Positions 8,355 to 17,301 of a stretch of 64,000 nucleotides of DNA are shown piece after piece. The position numbers and the translations under genes were made by a program. Below the pieces are notes generated by a model. It did no database searches. It was not told where the DNA came from and worked only from the letters and a program-made list of their open reading frames with translations. Numbering within the stretch: position 1 is the stretch's first letter; every line of letters begins with the position of its first letter. The stretch is from NCBI GenBank assembly GCA_016342755.1, contig JAEINS010000012.1, positions 1-64,000 of the forward strand, written 5' to 3'. The DNA comes from Melioribacteraceae bacterium (lineage in GTDB: Bacteria; Bacteroidota; Ignavibacteria; Ignavibacteriales; Melioribacteraceae).

Positions 8355-9592
8355 TGAATAATTTAACTGAAATAGTTCGAATTGCTTTTTCATCGCTTTT
8401 CGCAAATAAATTACGTTCAACATTAACCATGCTTGGTATAATTGTGGGAATATTTTCCATTATTTCAATCAGTACAATTATTTCTATGATGGAAACAAGT
8501 ATTGAAGACGGTGTTTCCGCGCTTGGTAAAAACACTTTTCAGATACAGAAATGGCCTATTGTACAAATGTCTAGTGCCGAACGACAAAGGCTGCTAAGAA
8601 ACAGGCGCGATATTGAACTTGAAGAATTTTACGCGCTTAAAGAAAGTTTAGGCGATAATGTTAAAAGTATTGGTGCCGAAATGTGGAACTTTGGAAAAGT
8701 CATTAAATACAAAAGCGAAGAAACAAATCCAAATGTTCAGGTTTGCGGTATGACACCAGAAGCCTTTCCAAATAATAGCTGGGCTGTAGAAAACGGCAGG
8801 GAATTTAATTATCGTGATGTTCACAGATACGAACGTGTTATTGTTCTTGGAGTAGATATAGCCGATAAGTTATTTCCATATGAAGATCCTATAGATAAAG
8901 AGGTTCGGGTTGATGGGAACAAACTTAGAGTTATTGGCGTGCTGGAAAAACAAGGCGAGTTTTTTGGACAAAGTCAGGATAACTTTTGTTTAATGCCAAT
9001 TACTACTTTCCAGGGCTTCTATGGAAAAAGAAATAGAAGTGTAAATATTACAGTAATGTCTTACTCAAAAGAAGATTATGAAGAAGTTATACAATTATCT
9101 GAAGGTAAATTTAGGATTGCCAGAGGTGTGCCGGCAACAGAACCAAATGATTTTACAATACGAACAAACGAAGCCGTTTTAAGACAAATATCTGATATAA
9201 CTTCTGGATTTAGAGTAGGTTCAATTGTAATTGCGGCAATTGCATTGCTGGCTGCCGGTATAGGAATTATGAATATTATGCTGGTTTCTGTTACAGAAAG
9301 AACAAGAGAAATTGGTATAAGAAAATCAATTGGAGCCAGAAGATCTAATATATTAGTTCAATTTTTAGTTGAGTCTATTACACTCTGTCTCTCCGGCGGA
9401 TTTGTGGGGATATTTTTAGGGGTTGCTGCCGGTAATTTTGCCGGCTCCTTATTAGAAGCAACAGCCGTTGTGCCAATCGACTGGATTATTATTGGCGTTT
9501 TACTCTGCGTTTTTATTGGATTGACTTTTGGAACATATCCGGCTTACAAAGCTTCAAACTTAGATCCTATTGAAGCATTACGATACGAATAA
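8354..9592 (+). CDS. MacB/FtsX-family ABC permease, type B copy 1
   Basis: Second permease subunit, same architecture (TM1 about residues 22-42, a periplasmic domain, three C-terminal TM helices). The signature is NIMLVSVTERTREIGIRKSIGAR and it ends LDPIEALRYE. The type-B markers shared with the fourth permease are the IxxxALxSxxxNKLRSxLTxLGI start, the FxIQKxP segment, and KSIGAR rather than KAIGAK. Types A and B probably form a heterodimer with the single ATPase; this is inferred from gene order. A perfect terminator follows. Confidence 0.92.
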   Translation: MNNLTEIVRIAFSSLFANKLRSTLTMLGIIVGIFSIISISTIISMMETSIEDGVSALGKNTFQIQKWPIVQMSSAERQRLLRNRRDIELEEFYALKESLGDNVKSIGAEMWNFGKVIKYKSEETNPNVQVCGMTPEAFPNNSWAVENGREFNYRDVHRYERVIVLGVDIADKLFPYEDPIDKEVRVDGNKLRVIGVLEKQGEFFGQSQDNFCLMPITTFQGFYGKRNRSVNITVMSYSKEDYEEVIQLSEGKFRIARGVPATEPNDFTIRTNEAVLRQISDITSGFRVGSIVIAAIALLAAGIGIMNIMLVSVTERTREIGIRKSIGARRSNILVQFLVESITLCLSGGFVGIFLGVAAGNFAGSLLEATAVVPIDWIIIGVLLCVFIGLTFGTYPAYKASNLDPIEALRYE

Positions 9593-9614
9593 TAATATTT
9601 TTACTGAGTTTTAT

Positions 9615-9650
9615 AAAAAAGCGGACATTTCATAGAGATGTCCGCTTTTT
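9615..9650 (+). terminator. Rho-independent terminator between permease pairs
   Basis: AAAAAAGCGGACAT and ATGTCCGCTTTTT form a perfect stem around a 9-base loop, ending in a T-run. It should end or attenuate transcription after the first permease pair, so the second pair may be expressed at a lower level or from its own promoter. Confidence 0.88.
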
Positions 9651-9707
9651 GTTTAAATTTAAATTAACTAAATTTAAGACTTCTAACATCAAAGGTGCGT
9701 AAGTAAT

Positions 9708-10940
9708 ATGCTAAAAATTCTTTTTGATTTTAAAGAGGGAATAATAATTTCATTAAAAGCTATCAAAGCTAATAAACTGAGATCTTTTTTAACAACTATC
9801 GGAATTTTTATCGGCATTGTTGCTGTTACTACCATGTCCACCGCAATAGTTGGTTTAGAAGAGGCTTTTAAAGAATCATTATCTGCTGTTGGTTCAGATG
9901 TTTTATTTATAGATAAATTTGAATGGTTCGGACAAAAAGACTGGCGTTATTACAGAAATAGAAAAAACATAACCTATGATCAATATGAAGCTTTAGTTGA
10001 AAAGTATCATAAGGCAGCGGCTATTGCTCCTGTTGAAAGGACTTTTGGAAGAACAGTAAAATATAAAGAGAAGTCCGCACAATCGACTATGATTTATGGT
10101 ACAAATGAACAATTTGAAAAAACTAATGGCTCAATTCCGCAGACCGGCCGTTATATGACTGATATTGAAGTTAAAGCTTCGAGACGGGTCTGTATTATTG
10201 GAAGTGATATAGCAGAACTGCTCTTTGAAAATGAAGAGGCTATTGGCAAAGAAGTTAAGATAGATGGTGTTCCTCTTAGAGTTATTGGAGTCTTTGAAAA
10301 GAAAGGAAGCGGATTTTTAGGAATGCCTAGTGAAGACGGCCAGATAGTAATGCCGTTGAAAGTTTTTAACAGAATTTTTGGAACCAGACGAAGAGTGCAG
10401 ATAGCCGTAAAAGTTGCGGATGTAAATAAAATGGAAGAAGCGCGTGAAGAGATTACTGAAGTAATGAGAATTATTAGAAAAGTACCTCCGGGCAAAGAGG
10501 CGGATTTCTCAATAAATCAGCAAGATGCAATTATGGATGCTTATAATGCTACTATTGGAGTTGTTGCCACTGCCGGCATTGTTATTACTATTTTATCTCT
10601 GTTTGTTGGCGCAATTGGTATTATGAATATTATGTTTGTAAGCGTAACTGAAAGAACCAGAGAAATTGGTATAAGAAAAGCTATCGGAGCAAAAACCTGG
10701 TCTATATTAACACAATTCTTAAGTGAAGCCGCTTTTATCTGCTTAATAGGAGGAGTTCTGGGTGTGATAGCATCATACTTTTTAAGTCTTGTTATAAGTA
10801 AACTTTTACCTACGTCTATGCCGGTATCAATAGTTGTTTTATCATTATTTATTTCTGTATTAGTTGGTCTTTTGTCGGGATTTTTACCGGCTTATAAAGC
10901 CTCAAAGATGGATCCTGTAGAAGCATTGCGATATGAATAG
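9708..10940 (+). CDS. MacB/FtsX-family ABC permease, type A copy 2
   Basis: Permease of the same family (410 aa; TM1 near residues 28-48, a large periplasmic domain, three C-terminal TM helices). It carries NIMFVSVTERTREIGIRKAIGAK and ends MDPVEALRYE. Its start, its FIDKFEWF segment and its YRNRKNIT segment match the first permease (7113-8354), so it is the duplicate of type A. It lies 115 nt after the type-B gene, beyond a terminator, and has no good ribosome-binding site (the nearest, AAAGGTG, is about 11 bases away). No new ATPase gene accompanies it. Confidence 0.92.
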   Translation: MLKILFDFKEGIIISLKAIKANKLRSFLTTIGIFIGIVAVTTMSTAIVGLEEAFKESLSAVGSDVLFIDKFEWFGQKDWRYYRNRKNITYDQYEALVEKYHKAAAIAPVERTFGRTVKYKEKSAQSTMIYGTNEQFEKTNGSIPQTGRYMTDIEVKASRRVCIIGSDIAELLFENEEAIGKEVKIDGVPLRVIGVFEKKGSGFLGMPSEDGQIVMPLKVFNRIFGTRRRVQIAVKVADVNKMEEAREEITEVMRIIRKVPPGKEADFSINQQDAIMDAYNATIGVVATAGIVITILSLFVGAIGIMNIMFVSVTERTREIGIRKAIGAKTWSILTQFLSEAAFICLIGGVLGVIASYFLSLVISKLLPTSMPVSIVVLSLFISVLVGLLSGFLPAYKASKMDPVEALRYE

Positions 10941-10954
10941 TTTATTATGGAGTT

Positions 10955-12184
10955 ATGATGCAAATTTATGAAAGTATATTAATGGCATTACAGTCAATTG
11001 TTAATAATAAACTAAGATCAGCATTAACGTTGCTTGGTATCACAATCGGACTTTTTTCTATCATTATTGTAATGACATCTATAACGGCAATTCAATCAAG
11101 TTTCGAAGACGTTTTTAGTTCCATTGGAGCAAATAATTTTTATATACAAAAATATCCGGCAGTGAGAATTGGACACGGTTCATGGAGAAAATACAGAAAT
11201 AGAAAAGATCTTTCAATTGATCAGGCTGAAAGACTTAAAGATATGACCACATTACCAAAGGCTATTGGTGTTTTCTTAAATAATAGCAGTCGCACTATAA
11301 AGTATAAAGATAAAAATACTAATCCTGATGTTACACTTAGCGGAATGAATTTAGACGGACTTATTGTAAGTGATTATAATGTAGAGCATGGAAGGGGGTT
11401 TACTTATCAGGATATGCTCTATGGACGCAATGTATGTATTTTGGGAGTTGATGTAGCCAATAAACTATTTCCTTCTTTATATCCAATTGGTGAGCAGGTT
11501 CGTGTTGATAATATGAACTTAACTGTAATTGGGATTTTTGAAAAGCAGGGAAGTGTATTAGGTCAGGGACAAGATAATTTCTTAACAATACCTATCTCTG
11601 TCTACGAAAAATATTATGGCGATAACAGTTCTGCAACTTACGGTATTATGACAAATTCGAAAGAAGATTTTGAAAAGACAATGGATCAGGTAATTGGTGC
11701 ATTAAGAATAATAAGAAAAGTACCGCTGGGCAGTGATAACGATTTTGAATCTGTAACAAACGATCAATTAATTGAGCAGTTTAACGATATAACAAAATAC
11801 TTTAAAGTTGGAGCCGGCGTTATAGCTTTTATTGCGCTTATAGCTGCCGGTGTTGGAATTATGAATATAATGCTTGTTAACGTTACAGAAAGAACAAAAG
11901 AAATTGGTATTAGAAAATCAATTGGCGCAAGAAAATCTGTTATCAGATCACAATTTGTTGCTGAGGCAGTTGTGTTAAGTCAGGTGGGAGGTTTGCTTGG
12001 CATTGTTCTGGGGGTTATTGGCGGAAATATTGTTGCATTAACAATGAATGTTAATGTTGTATTACCTTTTTCCTGGATAATAATCGGTTTAGTCTTAACA
12101 ACTGCTGTCGGAGTTATTTTTGGGGTTTATCCCGCAATAAAGGCAAGTAATTTAGATCCGATTGATGCCTTGAGATATGAATAG
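10955..12184 (+). CDS. MacB/FtsX-family ABC permease, type B copy 2
   Basis: Fourth permease (409 aa), same topology, with signature NIMLVNVTERTKEIGIRKSIGARKS and terminal LDPIDALRYE. It matches the second permease (FYIQKYPAV against FQIQKWPIV; shared GQGQDNF/GQSQDNF). Two ATGs stand in tandem; the second, at 10958, is better spaced from GGAG at 10949-10952 and is the more likely start. It follows the type-A copy by 14 nt and is closed by a strong terminator. Confidence 0.92.
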   Translation: MMQIYESILMALQSIVNNKLRSALTLLGITIGLFSIIIVMTSITAIQSSFEDVFSSIGANNFYIQKYPAVRIGHGSWRKYRNRKDLSIDQAERLKDMTTLPKAIGVFLNNSSRTIKYKDKNTNPDVTLSGMNLDGLIVSDYNVEHGRGFTYQDMLYGRNVCILGVDVANKLFPSLYPIGEQVRVDNMNLTVIGIFEKQGSVLGQGQDNFLTIPISVYEKYYGDNSSATYGIMTNSKEDFEKTMDQVIGALRIIRKVPLGSDNDFESVTNDQLIEQFNDITKYFKVGAGVIAFIALIAAGVGIMNIMLVNVTERTKEIGIRKSIGARKSVIRSQFVAEAVVLSQVGGLLGIVLGVIGGNIVALTMNVNVVLPFSWIIIGLVLTTAVGVIFGVYPAIKASNLDPIDALRYE

Positions 12185-12220
12185 TTATGTTATAGTTTTA
12201 ATGAAATAAATGATTTGCAG

Positions 12221-12246
12221 AGCCGTTCCATGTAACGGCTTTTTTG
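12221..12246 (+). terminator. Terminator of the efflux operon
   Basis: AGCCGTT and AACGGCT form a perfect 7-bp stem with a 6-base loop, followed by a run of Ts. It closes the efflux/permease cluster. Confidence 0.85.
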
Positions 12247-12614
12247 CGTATTGAGCGATTATTATGGCGAAGTTGATATTGTATACAAAGTAGAATTTGG
12301 TATGAGTAAAACCATTAAATAAAAAAATATTTAGGCTGTAGGTGTGCTTAGTAAAATATAAGCTTTCAGCTTAAAAATTAATACAGATCCCTGTTTATAT
12401 AATCTAACATGAAGTTAAATGATTAAATCCTTTCTTATTATTAAGATTTCCTGGATATTTTTTCTAAATTATGATATATTTGATATTGAGATCCTAATAA
12501 AATAACCTCGAAAATACTGCGAATTTAGCTGATTTTATGATGGCTTAAAATTTGTTAGAAATAGAACTTGTAAAACAAAATCACATGAATTATAATAAAA
12601 TCAGGGTTTAATTA
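12247..12614. other. Non-coding stretch before PFOR
   Basis: No gene is supported here. One short frame (about 12256-12321) could be read as a ~22-residue C-terminal protein scrap ending in KTIK, but it has no start or context. The region presumably carries the PFOR promoter. No riboswitch-like fold is evident by eye. Confidence 0.4.
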
Positions 12615-15600
12615 ATGGAAAGAAAAAAAATAACCATTGATGGTAATGAAGCAGCTGCTTATGTTGCTTTTAATGCTAGTGAAGTAATAGCTATTTACCC
12701 TATTACACCTTCATCCGGTATGGGTGAAATGTCTGACGCCTGGGCGGCAGCGGGGAAGAAAAACATTTGGGGAACAATTCCTAGTGTTTCTGAATTACAA
12801 AGTGAAGGCGGTGCCTCTGGTGCTGTTCATGGTGCGTTGCAAAGTGGTTCGTTAACAACTACTTTTACGGCATCTCAAGGTTTATTATTAATGATTCCAA
12901 ACATGTACAAAATTGCAGGTGAATTAACATCCGCTGTTTTCCATGTTTCGGCTCGTTCAATTGCGGCACAGGCTTTATCCATTTTTGGCGATCATAGTGA
13001 TGTTATGGCAACACGTCAAACTGGATTTGCAATGTTATGTTCCGGTGCAATCCAGGAAGTAATGGATTTCGCGGCAATATCTCACAAAGCAACTTTAGAA
13101 GCAAGAATTCCTTTTTTACATTTCTTTGATGGATTCCGTTCATCTCATGAAGTAGGTAAAATTGAACAATTAACACAGGAAGATATTAAATCGTTAATAG
13201 ACGATGACAAAGTTCAAGAGCACAGAAAAAGAGCTTTAAGCCCGGATAATCCTTTTATCAGAGGTACAGCTCAAAATCCTGATGTTTATTTCCAAGGCAG
13301 AGAAACAGTTAACAGATTTTATGATGCATGTCCTGAAATTGTTCAGAAATCGATGGATCAATTTGCAAAGCTAACAGGCCGTCAGTATAATTTATTTGAC
13401 TATTACGGTGCTGAAGATGCAAAACACATTGTTGTAATGATGGGTTCTGGTGCGGAAACTGCTGAAGAAACTGTTGAATATTTAACAAAACAAACTGGTG
13501 AAAAAATTGGTTTAGTAAAAGTTAGATTATACAGACCATTCTCAATTAAACACCTAATGGAAGCTTTTCCGGCAACAACTGAAAAAATTGCTGTTCTAGA
13601 CAGAACAAAAGAACCAGGCGCAACTGGCGAACCTTTATATCTTGATGTAGTAAGTGCGTTAGTTGATAATATGTCTTCGGATAATGCTAAATTTGCTAAA
13701 ATGCCAAAAATTATTGGCGGACGTTATGGTCTTTCTTCAAAAGAATTTACTCCGGCAATGGTTAAAGCAGTTTATGACGAATTGAAAAAAGATGCTCCTA
13801 AAAACGGATTTACAGTCGGTATTAACGATGACGTTACACATACTAGTCTTGAATTTGATAATTCATTTACTACGATTGGTAACGATGTATTCCAGGGTTT
13901 ATTCTACGGTCTGGGTTCTGACGGTACAGTTGGCGCAAATAAAAACTCAATTAAAATTATTGGTGAAGAAACTGATAACTATGCACAAGGTTACTTTGTA
14001 TATGATTCAAAGAAATCTGGTTCAACAACGGTTTCTCACTTAAGATTTGGTGAAAAAGAAATTAAATCTACCTATTTAATTCAATCATCAAAATTTGTTG
14101 GATGCCATCAGTTTGGATTATTGGAAACATTTGATGTTCTTGAAACAATGCAAGAAGGCGGAACATTCTTATTAAACAGTCCTTACAGCAAAGATGAAAC
14201 ATGGAATCATTTACCAAAAACTGTTCAAGAATCTATAATTACTAAAAAACTTAAATTTTATGTAATTGATGGTTACGCGGTTGGTAAAAAAACTGGTATG
14301 GGTACTAGAATTAACACAATAATGCAAACTTGTTTCTTCTATATTTCAAACATTCTTCCGCAAGACGAAGCAATAGAAAAAATTAAAGGTGCTATTAAAA
14401 AAACATATAGCGTTAAAGGTGATGAAATAGTTCAAAAGAATTATGCTGCTGTTGATGAAACAATCGCTAATCTGTTTGAAGTTAATTATCCTTCTGAAAT
14501 AACAAGTACAATTGAAAAACCGCCTGTAGTTCCAGCAAACGCTCCAGATTTTGTTAAAGAAACATTAGCGTTAATGATTAAAGGTAAAGGTGATGATGTA
14601 TCTGTTAGTCAGATGCCTGTTGATGGTACATTCCCATCGGCTACAACACAGTGGGAAAAAAGAAATGTTGCTTTAGAAGTTCCTGCATGGGATGAAGAAA
14701 CTTGTATTCAGTGCGGTAAATGTGCTTTAGTTTGTCCTCATGCCGCTATTAGAATTAAAGTATACGGCGAAGAATTATTAGCCAGCGCTCCTGAAACATT
14801 CAAACATACAGAAGCAAAAGGTAAAGAATTTGCCGGAATGAAATATACAATTCAGACTGCTGTTGAAGATTGTACAGGCTGTGGCATTTGTATTGATGTT
14901 TGTCCTGCTAAAAATAAATCGGAAGTTAAGCTTAAAGCTATAAACATGGTTGAACAGCTTCCAATTAGAGAACAAGAAAGAGTGAATTATGATTTCTTCT
15001 TGAACATTCCTGAATTTGACAGAACAAAATTAAAATTAAATACAGTTAAAGGAAGTCAGTTATTAGAACCATTATTCGAATATTCCGGTGCTTGTGCTGG
15101 TTGTGGTGAAACACCTTACGTTAAATTAGTTTCTCAGCTATTTGGCGATAGAACTATAATTGCTAATGCAACCGGCTGTTCTTCAATTTACGGCGGTAAC
15201 TTACCTACAACTCCGTGGGCTGTTAATGGTGATGGACGCGGGCCGGCATGGTCAAATTCATTATTCGAAGATAACGCTGAATTTGGTTTTGGTTTCCGTT
15301 TATCAATTGATAAACATAATGAATATGCAAAAGAATTATTAGTCTCTTTAGCTGGTACAGTTGGCGAAGATCTGGTAGATGGTATCTTAAATGCTGATCA
15401 GTCTGATGAAGTTGGAATTTTAGAACAAAGAGAAAGAATTGCCGCGTTAAAAGATAAATTAAGCGGAAATAATTCTGCGGATGCAAAACACTTATTATCA
15501 CTTGCTGATTATTTAGTTAAAAAATCAGTTTGGATTATGGGTGGTGACGGCTGGGCGTATGATATTGGTTACGGCGGTCTGGATCACGTAATTGCTTCAG

Positions 15601-16184
15601 GCAAAAACATTAATATTTTGGTAATGGATACAGAAGTTTACTCAAATACCGGTGGTCAGATGTCAAAAGCTACTCCGACCGGTGCTGTTGCTAAATTTGC
15701 TGCCGGTGGTAAACCAACAGGCAAAAAAGATTTATCGATGATGGCAATGAGTTACGGAAATGTTTATGTAGCTAAAATAGCAATGGGTGCAAATGATGTT
15801 CAGACAATCCGTGCCATAATGGAAGCTGAAGCTTATGACGGACCTTCTTTAATTATTGCTTATAGTCATTGTATTGCTCATGGTATCGATATGTCAAAAG
15901 GATTACAAAACCAAAAAGCTGCCGTAGAATCTGGACACTGGCCTTTATTCAGATTTAATCCTGATTTATTGGATATGGGTAAAAATCCATTGAAATTAGA
16001 TTCTAAAGCTCCTACAATAAGTTTTGCTGATTTCGCTTATAAAGAAAACAGATTCAAAATGTTAACAAAATCACATCCAGAAGAAGCAAAACAATTGTTA
16101 ACTATTGCTCAAAAAGAAGTAACAAAAAAATGGGCATATTACGAACAATTAGCGAAACTTGAATATTCAGAAAATGAAAAATAA
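12615..16184 (+). CDS. nifJ: Pyruvate:ferredoxin (flavodoxin) oxidoreductase
   Basis: Single-chain PFOR (1189 aa, normal for the homodimeric type). It interconverts pyruvate + CoA and acetyl-CoA + CO2 with ferredoxin/flavodoxin. It shows the N-terminal pyrimidine-binding domain (YPITPSSGMGE, about residue 30), a two-[4Fe-4S] ferredoxin domain (C697, C700, C703, C707 and C753, C756, C759, C763), the proximal cluster pair C827/C830 in GACAGCGE, and the thiamine-diphosphate domain (GGDGWAYDIG near 975; MDTEVYSNTGGQ near 1005). In the reductive direction it fixes CO2 onto acetyl-CoA; together with the ATP-citrate lyase at 23078-27102 it could supply two steps of the reductive TCA cycle. A hairpin follows the stop. 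Confidence 0.97.
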   Translation: MERKKITIDGNEAAAYVAFNASEVIAIYPITPSSGMGEMSDAWAAAGKKNIWGTIPSVSELQSEGGASGAVHGALQSGSLTTTFTASQGLLLMIPNMYKIAGELTSAVFHVSARSIAAQALSIFGDHSDVMATRQTGFAMLCSGAIQEVMDFAAISHKATLEARIPFLHFFDGFRSSHEVGKIEQLTQEDIKSLIDDDKVQEHRKRALSPDNPFIRGTAQNPDVYFQGRETVNRFYDACPEIVQKSMDQFAKLTGRQYNLFDYYGAEDAKHIVVMMGSGAETAEETVEYLTKQTGEKIGLVKVRLYRPFSIKHLMEAFPATTEKIAVLDRTKEPGATGEPLYLDVVSALVDNMSSDNAKFAKMPKIIGGRYGLSSKEFTPAMVKAVYDELKKDAPKNGFTVGINDDVTHTSLEFDNSFTTIGNDVFQGLFYGLGSDGTVGANKNSIKIIGEETDNYAQGYFVYDSKKSGSTTVSHLRFGEKEIKSTYLIQSSKFVGCHQFGLLETFDVLETMQEGGTFLLNSPYSKDETWNHLPKTVQESIITKKLKFYVIDGYAVGKKTGMGTRINTIMQTCFFYISNILPQDEAIEKIKGAIKKTYSVKGDEIVQKNYAAVDETIANLFEVNYPSEITSTIEKPPVVPANAPDFVKETLALMIKGKGDDVSVSQMPVDGTFPSATTQWEKRNVALEVPAWDEETCIQCGKCALVCPHAAIRIKVYGEELLASAPETFKHTEAKGKEFAGMKYTIQTAVEDCTGCGICIDVCPAKNKSEVKLKAINMVEQLPIREQERVNYDFFLNIPEFDRTKLKLNTVKGSQLLEPLFEYSGACAGCGETPYVKLVSQLFGDRTIIANATGCSSIYGGNLPTTPWAVNGDGRGPAWSNSLFEDNAEFGFGFRLSIDKHNEYAKELLVSLAGTVGEDLVDGILNADQSDEVGILEQRERIAALKDKLSGNNSADAKHLLSLADYLVKKSVWIMGGDGWAYDIGYGGLDHVIASGKNINILVMDTEVYSNTGGQMSKATPTGAVAKFAAGGKPTGKKDLSMMAMSYGNVYVAKIAMGANDVQTIRAIMEAEAYDGPSLIIAYSHCIAHGIDMSKGLQNQKAAVESGHWPLFRFNPDLLDMGKNPLKLDSKAPTISFADFAYKENRFKMLTKSHPEEAKQLLTIAQKEVTKKWAYYEQLAKLEYSENEK

Positions 16185-16196
16185 ATAATTAATTTA

Positions 16197-16220
16197 CACT
16201 TCCTCTTTGCGGAGGAAGTG
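16197..16220 (+). terminator. Hairpin between PFOR and the DHOD-like gene
   Basis: CACTTCCTC and GAGGAAGTG form a 9-bp perfect stem around a 6-base loop. No uninterrupted T-run follows, so it may be an mRNA-stabilising or partial-termination hairpin within an operon rather than a full stop. The next gene begins 34 nt later. Confidence 0.5.
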
Positions 16221-16253
16221 CATTAAAATTATTTTAAGATAACAGGAGATATC

Positions 16254-17252
16254 ATGGATTTAACAACAAAATACATGGGATTAGAACTTAAGAATCCAAT
16301 AGTACCTGGAGCTTCTCCATTGTCACAAACAGTTGATTCTGTTAAAAGATTGGAAGATGAAGGTGCATCAGCAATAGTTTTATACTCACTTTTTGAAGAA
16401 CAGCTTTCACATGACCAGGGAGAACTTGATCATTATCTTTCTTTTGGTGCTGAAAGTTTTGCAGAAGCCGTAAATTATTTCCCTTCGGTAGAAGAATTTA
16501 AAACCGGACCTGTTGAATATCTTGAGCATATAGCTAATTTAAAAAAAGCCGTAGGAATTCCTGTAATTGGCAGCTTAAATGGTGTTAGTAAAGGCGGCTG
16601 GGTAGAATATGCGCAAAATATGGAACAAGCTGGTGCGGATGCAATAGAATTAAACATATATTATGTAGCTACAAATCCGGATCTTAGCGGTTCTGAAGTT
16701 GAAGCTATGTATATTGATACAATTAAAGCAATTAAAGAAAAAGTTAAAATTCCTGTAGCTGTTAAAATCGGGCCATATTTTACTTCAATTTCAAATATGG
16801 CAAAAAAAATGGATGAAGCCGGTGCTGATGCGCTTGTTTTATTTAATAGATTTTATCAGCCGGATTTTAATCTTGATGATCTTTCAGTTGAATCTAATTT
16901 AATGTTAAGCAGTAATTGGGAATTAAGATTGCCGCTAAGATGGATATCTATTCTTTATGGTAATGTTAAGGCAAATTTGGCTGCTACAAGCGGTGTTCAC
17001 AACTCTTTGGATGTAGTGAAAACTGTTATGGCTGGTGCTGATATTACTCAGGTTGCTTCAGCATTATTGTTAGAAGGTTCAGGTAAAGTTAATAGCCTGA
17101 TTAAAGGTGTTGCTGAGTGGATGGAAGAAAAAGAATATTCTTCAATTTCACAAATGAAGGGCAGTATGAGTCAGAAATCATGTTCTGAGCCTGCCGCGTT
17201 TGAAAGAGCAAATTATATGAAGATGCTCAACAGCTATAAACCTCAAATTTAA
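16254..17252 (+). CDS. Dihydroorotate-dehydrogenase-like flavoprotein
   Basis: A TIM-barrel protein of the class-1 dihydroorotate dehydrogenase superfamily (332 aa): MDLTTKYMGLELKNPIVPGAS start, VAVKIGPYF strand, and C-terminal phosphate/FMN-binding strands (LAATSGVHN, ASALLLEGSG). Where true DHODs have the LNLSCPN active-site segment, this one reads ELNIYYVATNP (residues 132-142), so the nucleophilic Cys/Ser is missing and pyrimidine synthesis is unlikely. Relatives annotated 'DHOD-like' often sit next to PFOR genes, as here (70 nt after nifJ). A role with PFOR is inferred. A good ribosome-binding site (CAGGAGA) precedes the ATG. Confidence 0.85.
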   Translation: MDLTTKYMGLELKNPIVPGASPLSQTVDSVKRLEDEGASAIVLYSLFEEQLSHDQGELDHYLSFGAESFAEAVNYFPSVEEFKTGPVEYLEHIANLKKAVGIPVIGSLNGVSKGGWVEYAQNMEQAGADAIELNIYYVATNPDLSGSEVEAMYIDTIKAIKEKVKIPVAVKIGPYFTSISNMAKKMDEAGADALVLFNRFYQPDFNLDDLSVESNLMLSSNWELRLPLRWISILYGNVKANLAATSGVHNSLDVVKTVMAGADITQVASALLLEGSGKVNSLIKGVAEWMEEKEYSSISQMKGSMSQKSCSEPAAFERANYMKMLNSYKPQI

Positions 17253-17256
17253 TTTT

Positions 17257-17285
17257 AAGGCCATCTTTTTGATGGCCTTTTTTCT
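17257..17285 (+). terminator. Terminator after the PFOR/DHOD-like genes
   Basis: AAGGCCATC and GATGGCCTT pair perfectly over a 5-T loop, followed by six Ts. It is a classical rho-independent terminator for the plus strand. The reverse reading also ends in A/T-rich sequence, so it may serve the convergent TPR gene. Confidence 0.88.
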
Positions 17286-17301
17286 TTCAGTCAATTAAAT
17301 T

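Noticed and set aside
12256-12321. Short frame ending in a KTIK tail upstream of PFOR
   Set aside because: About 22 codons with no convincing start, ribosome-binding site or homology; it could be a gene remnant but cannot be supported.
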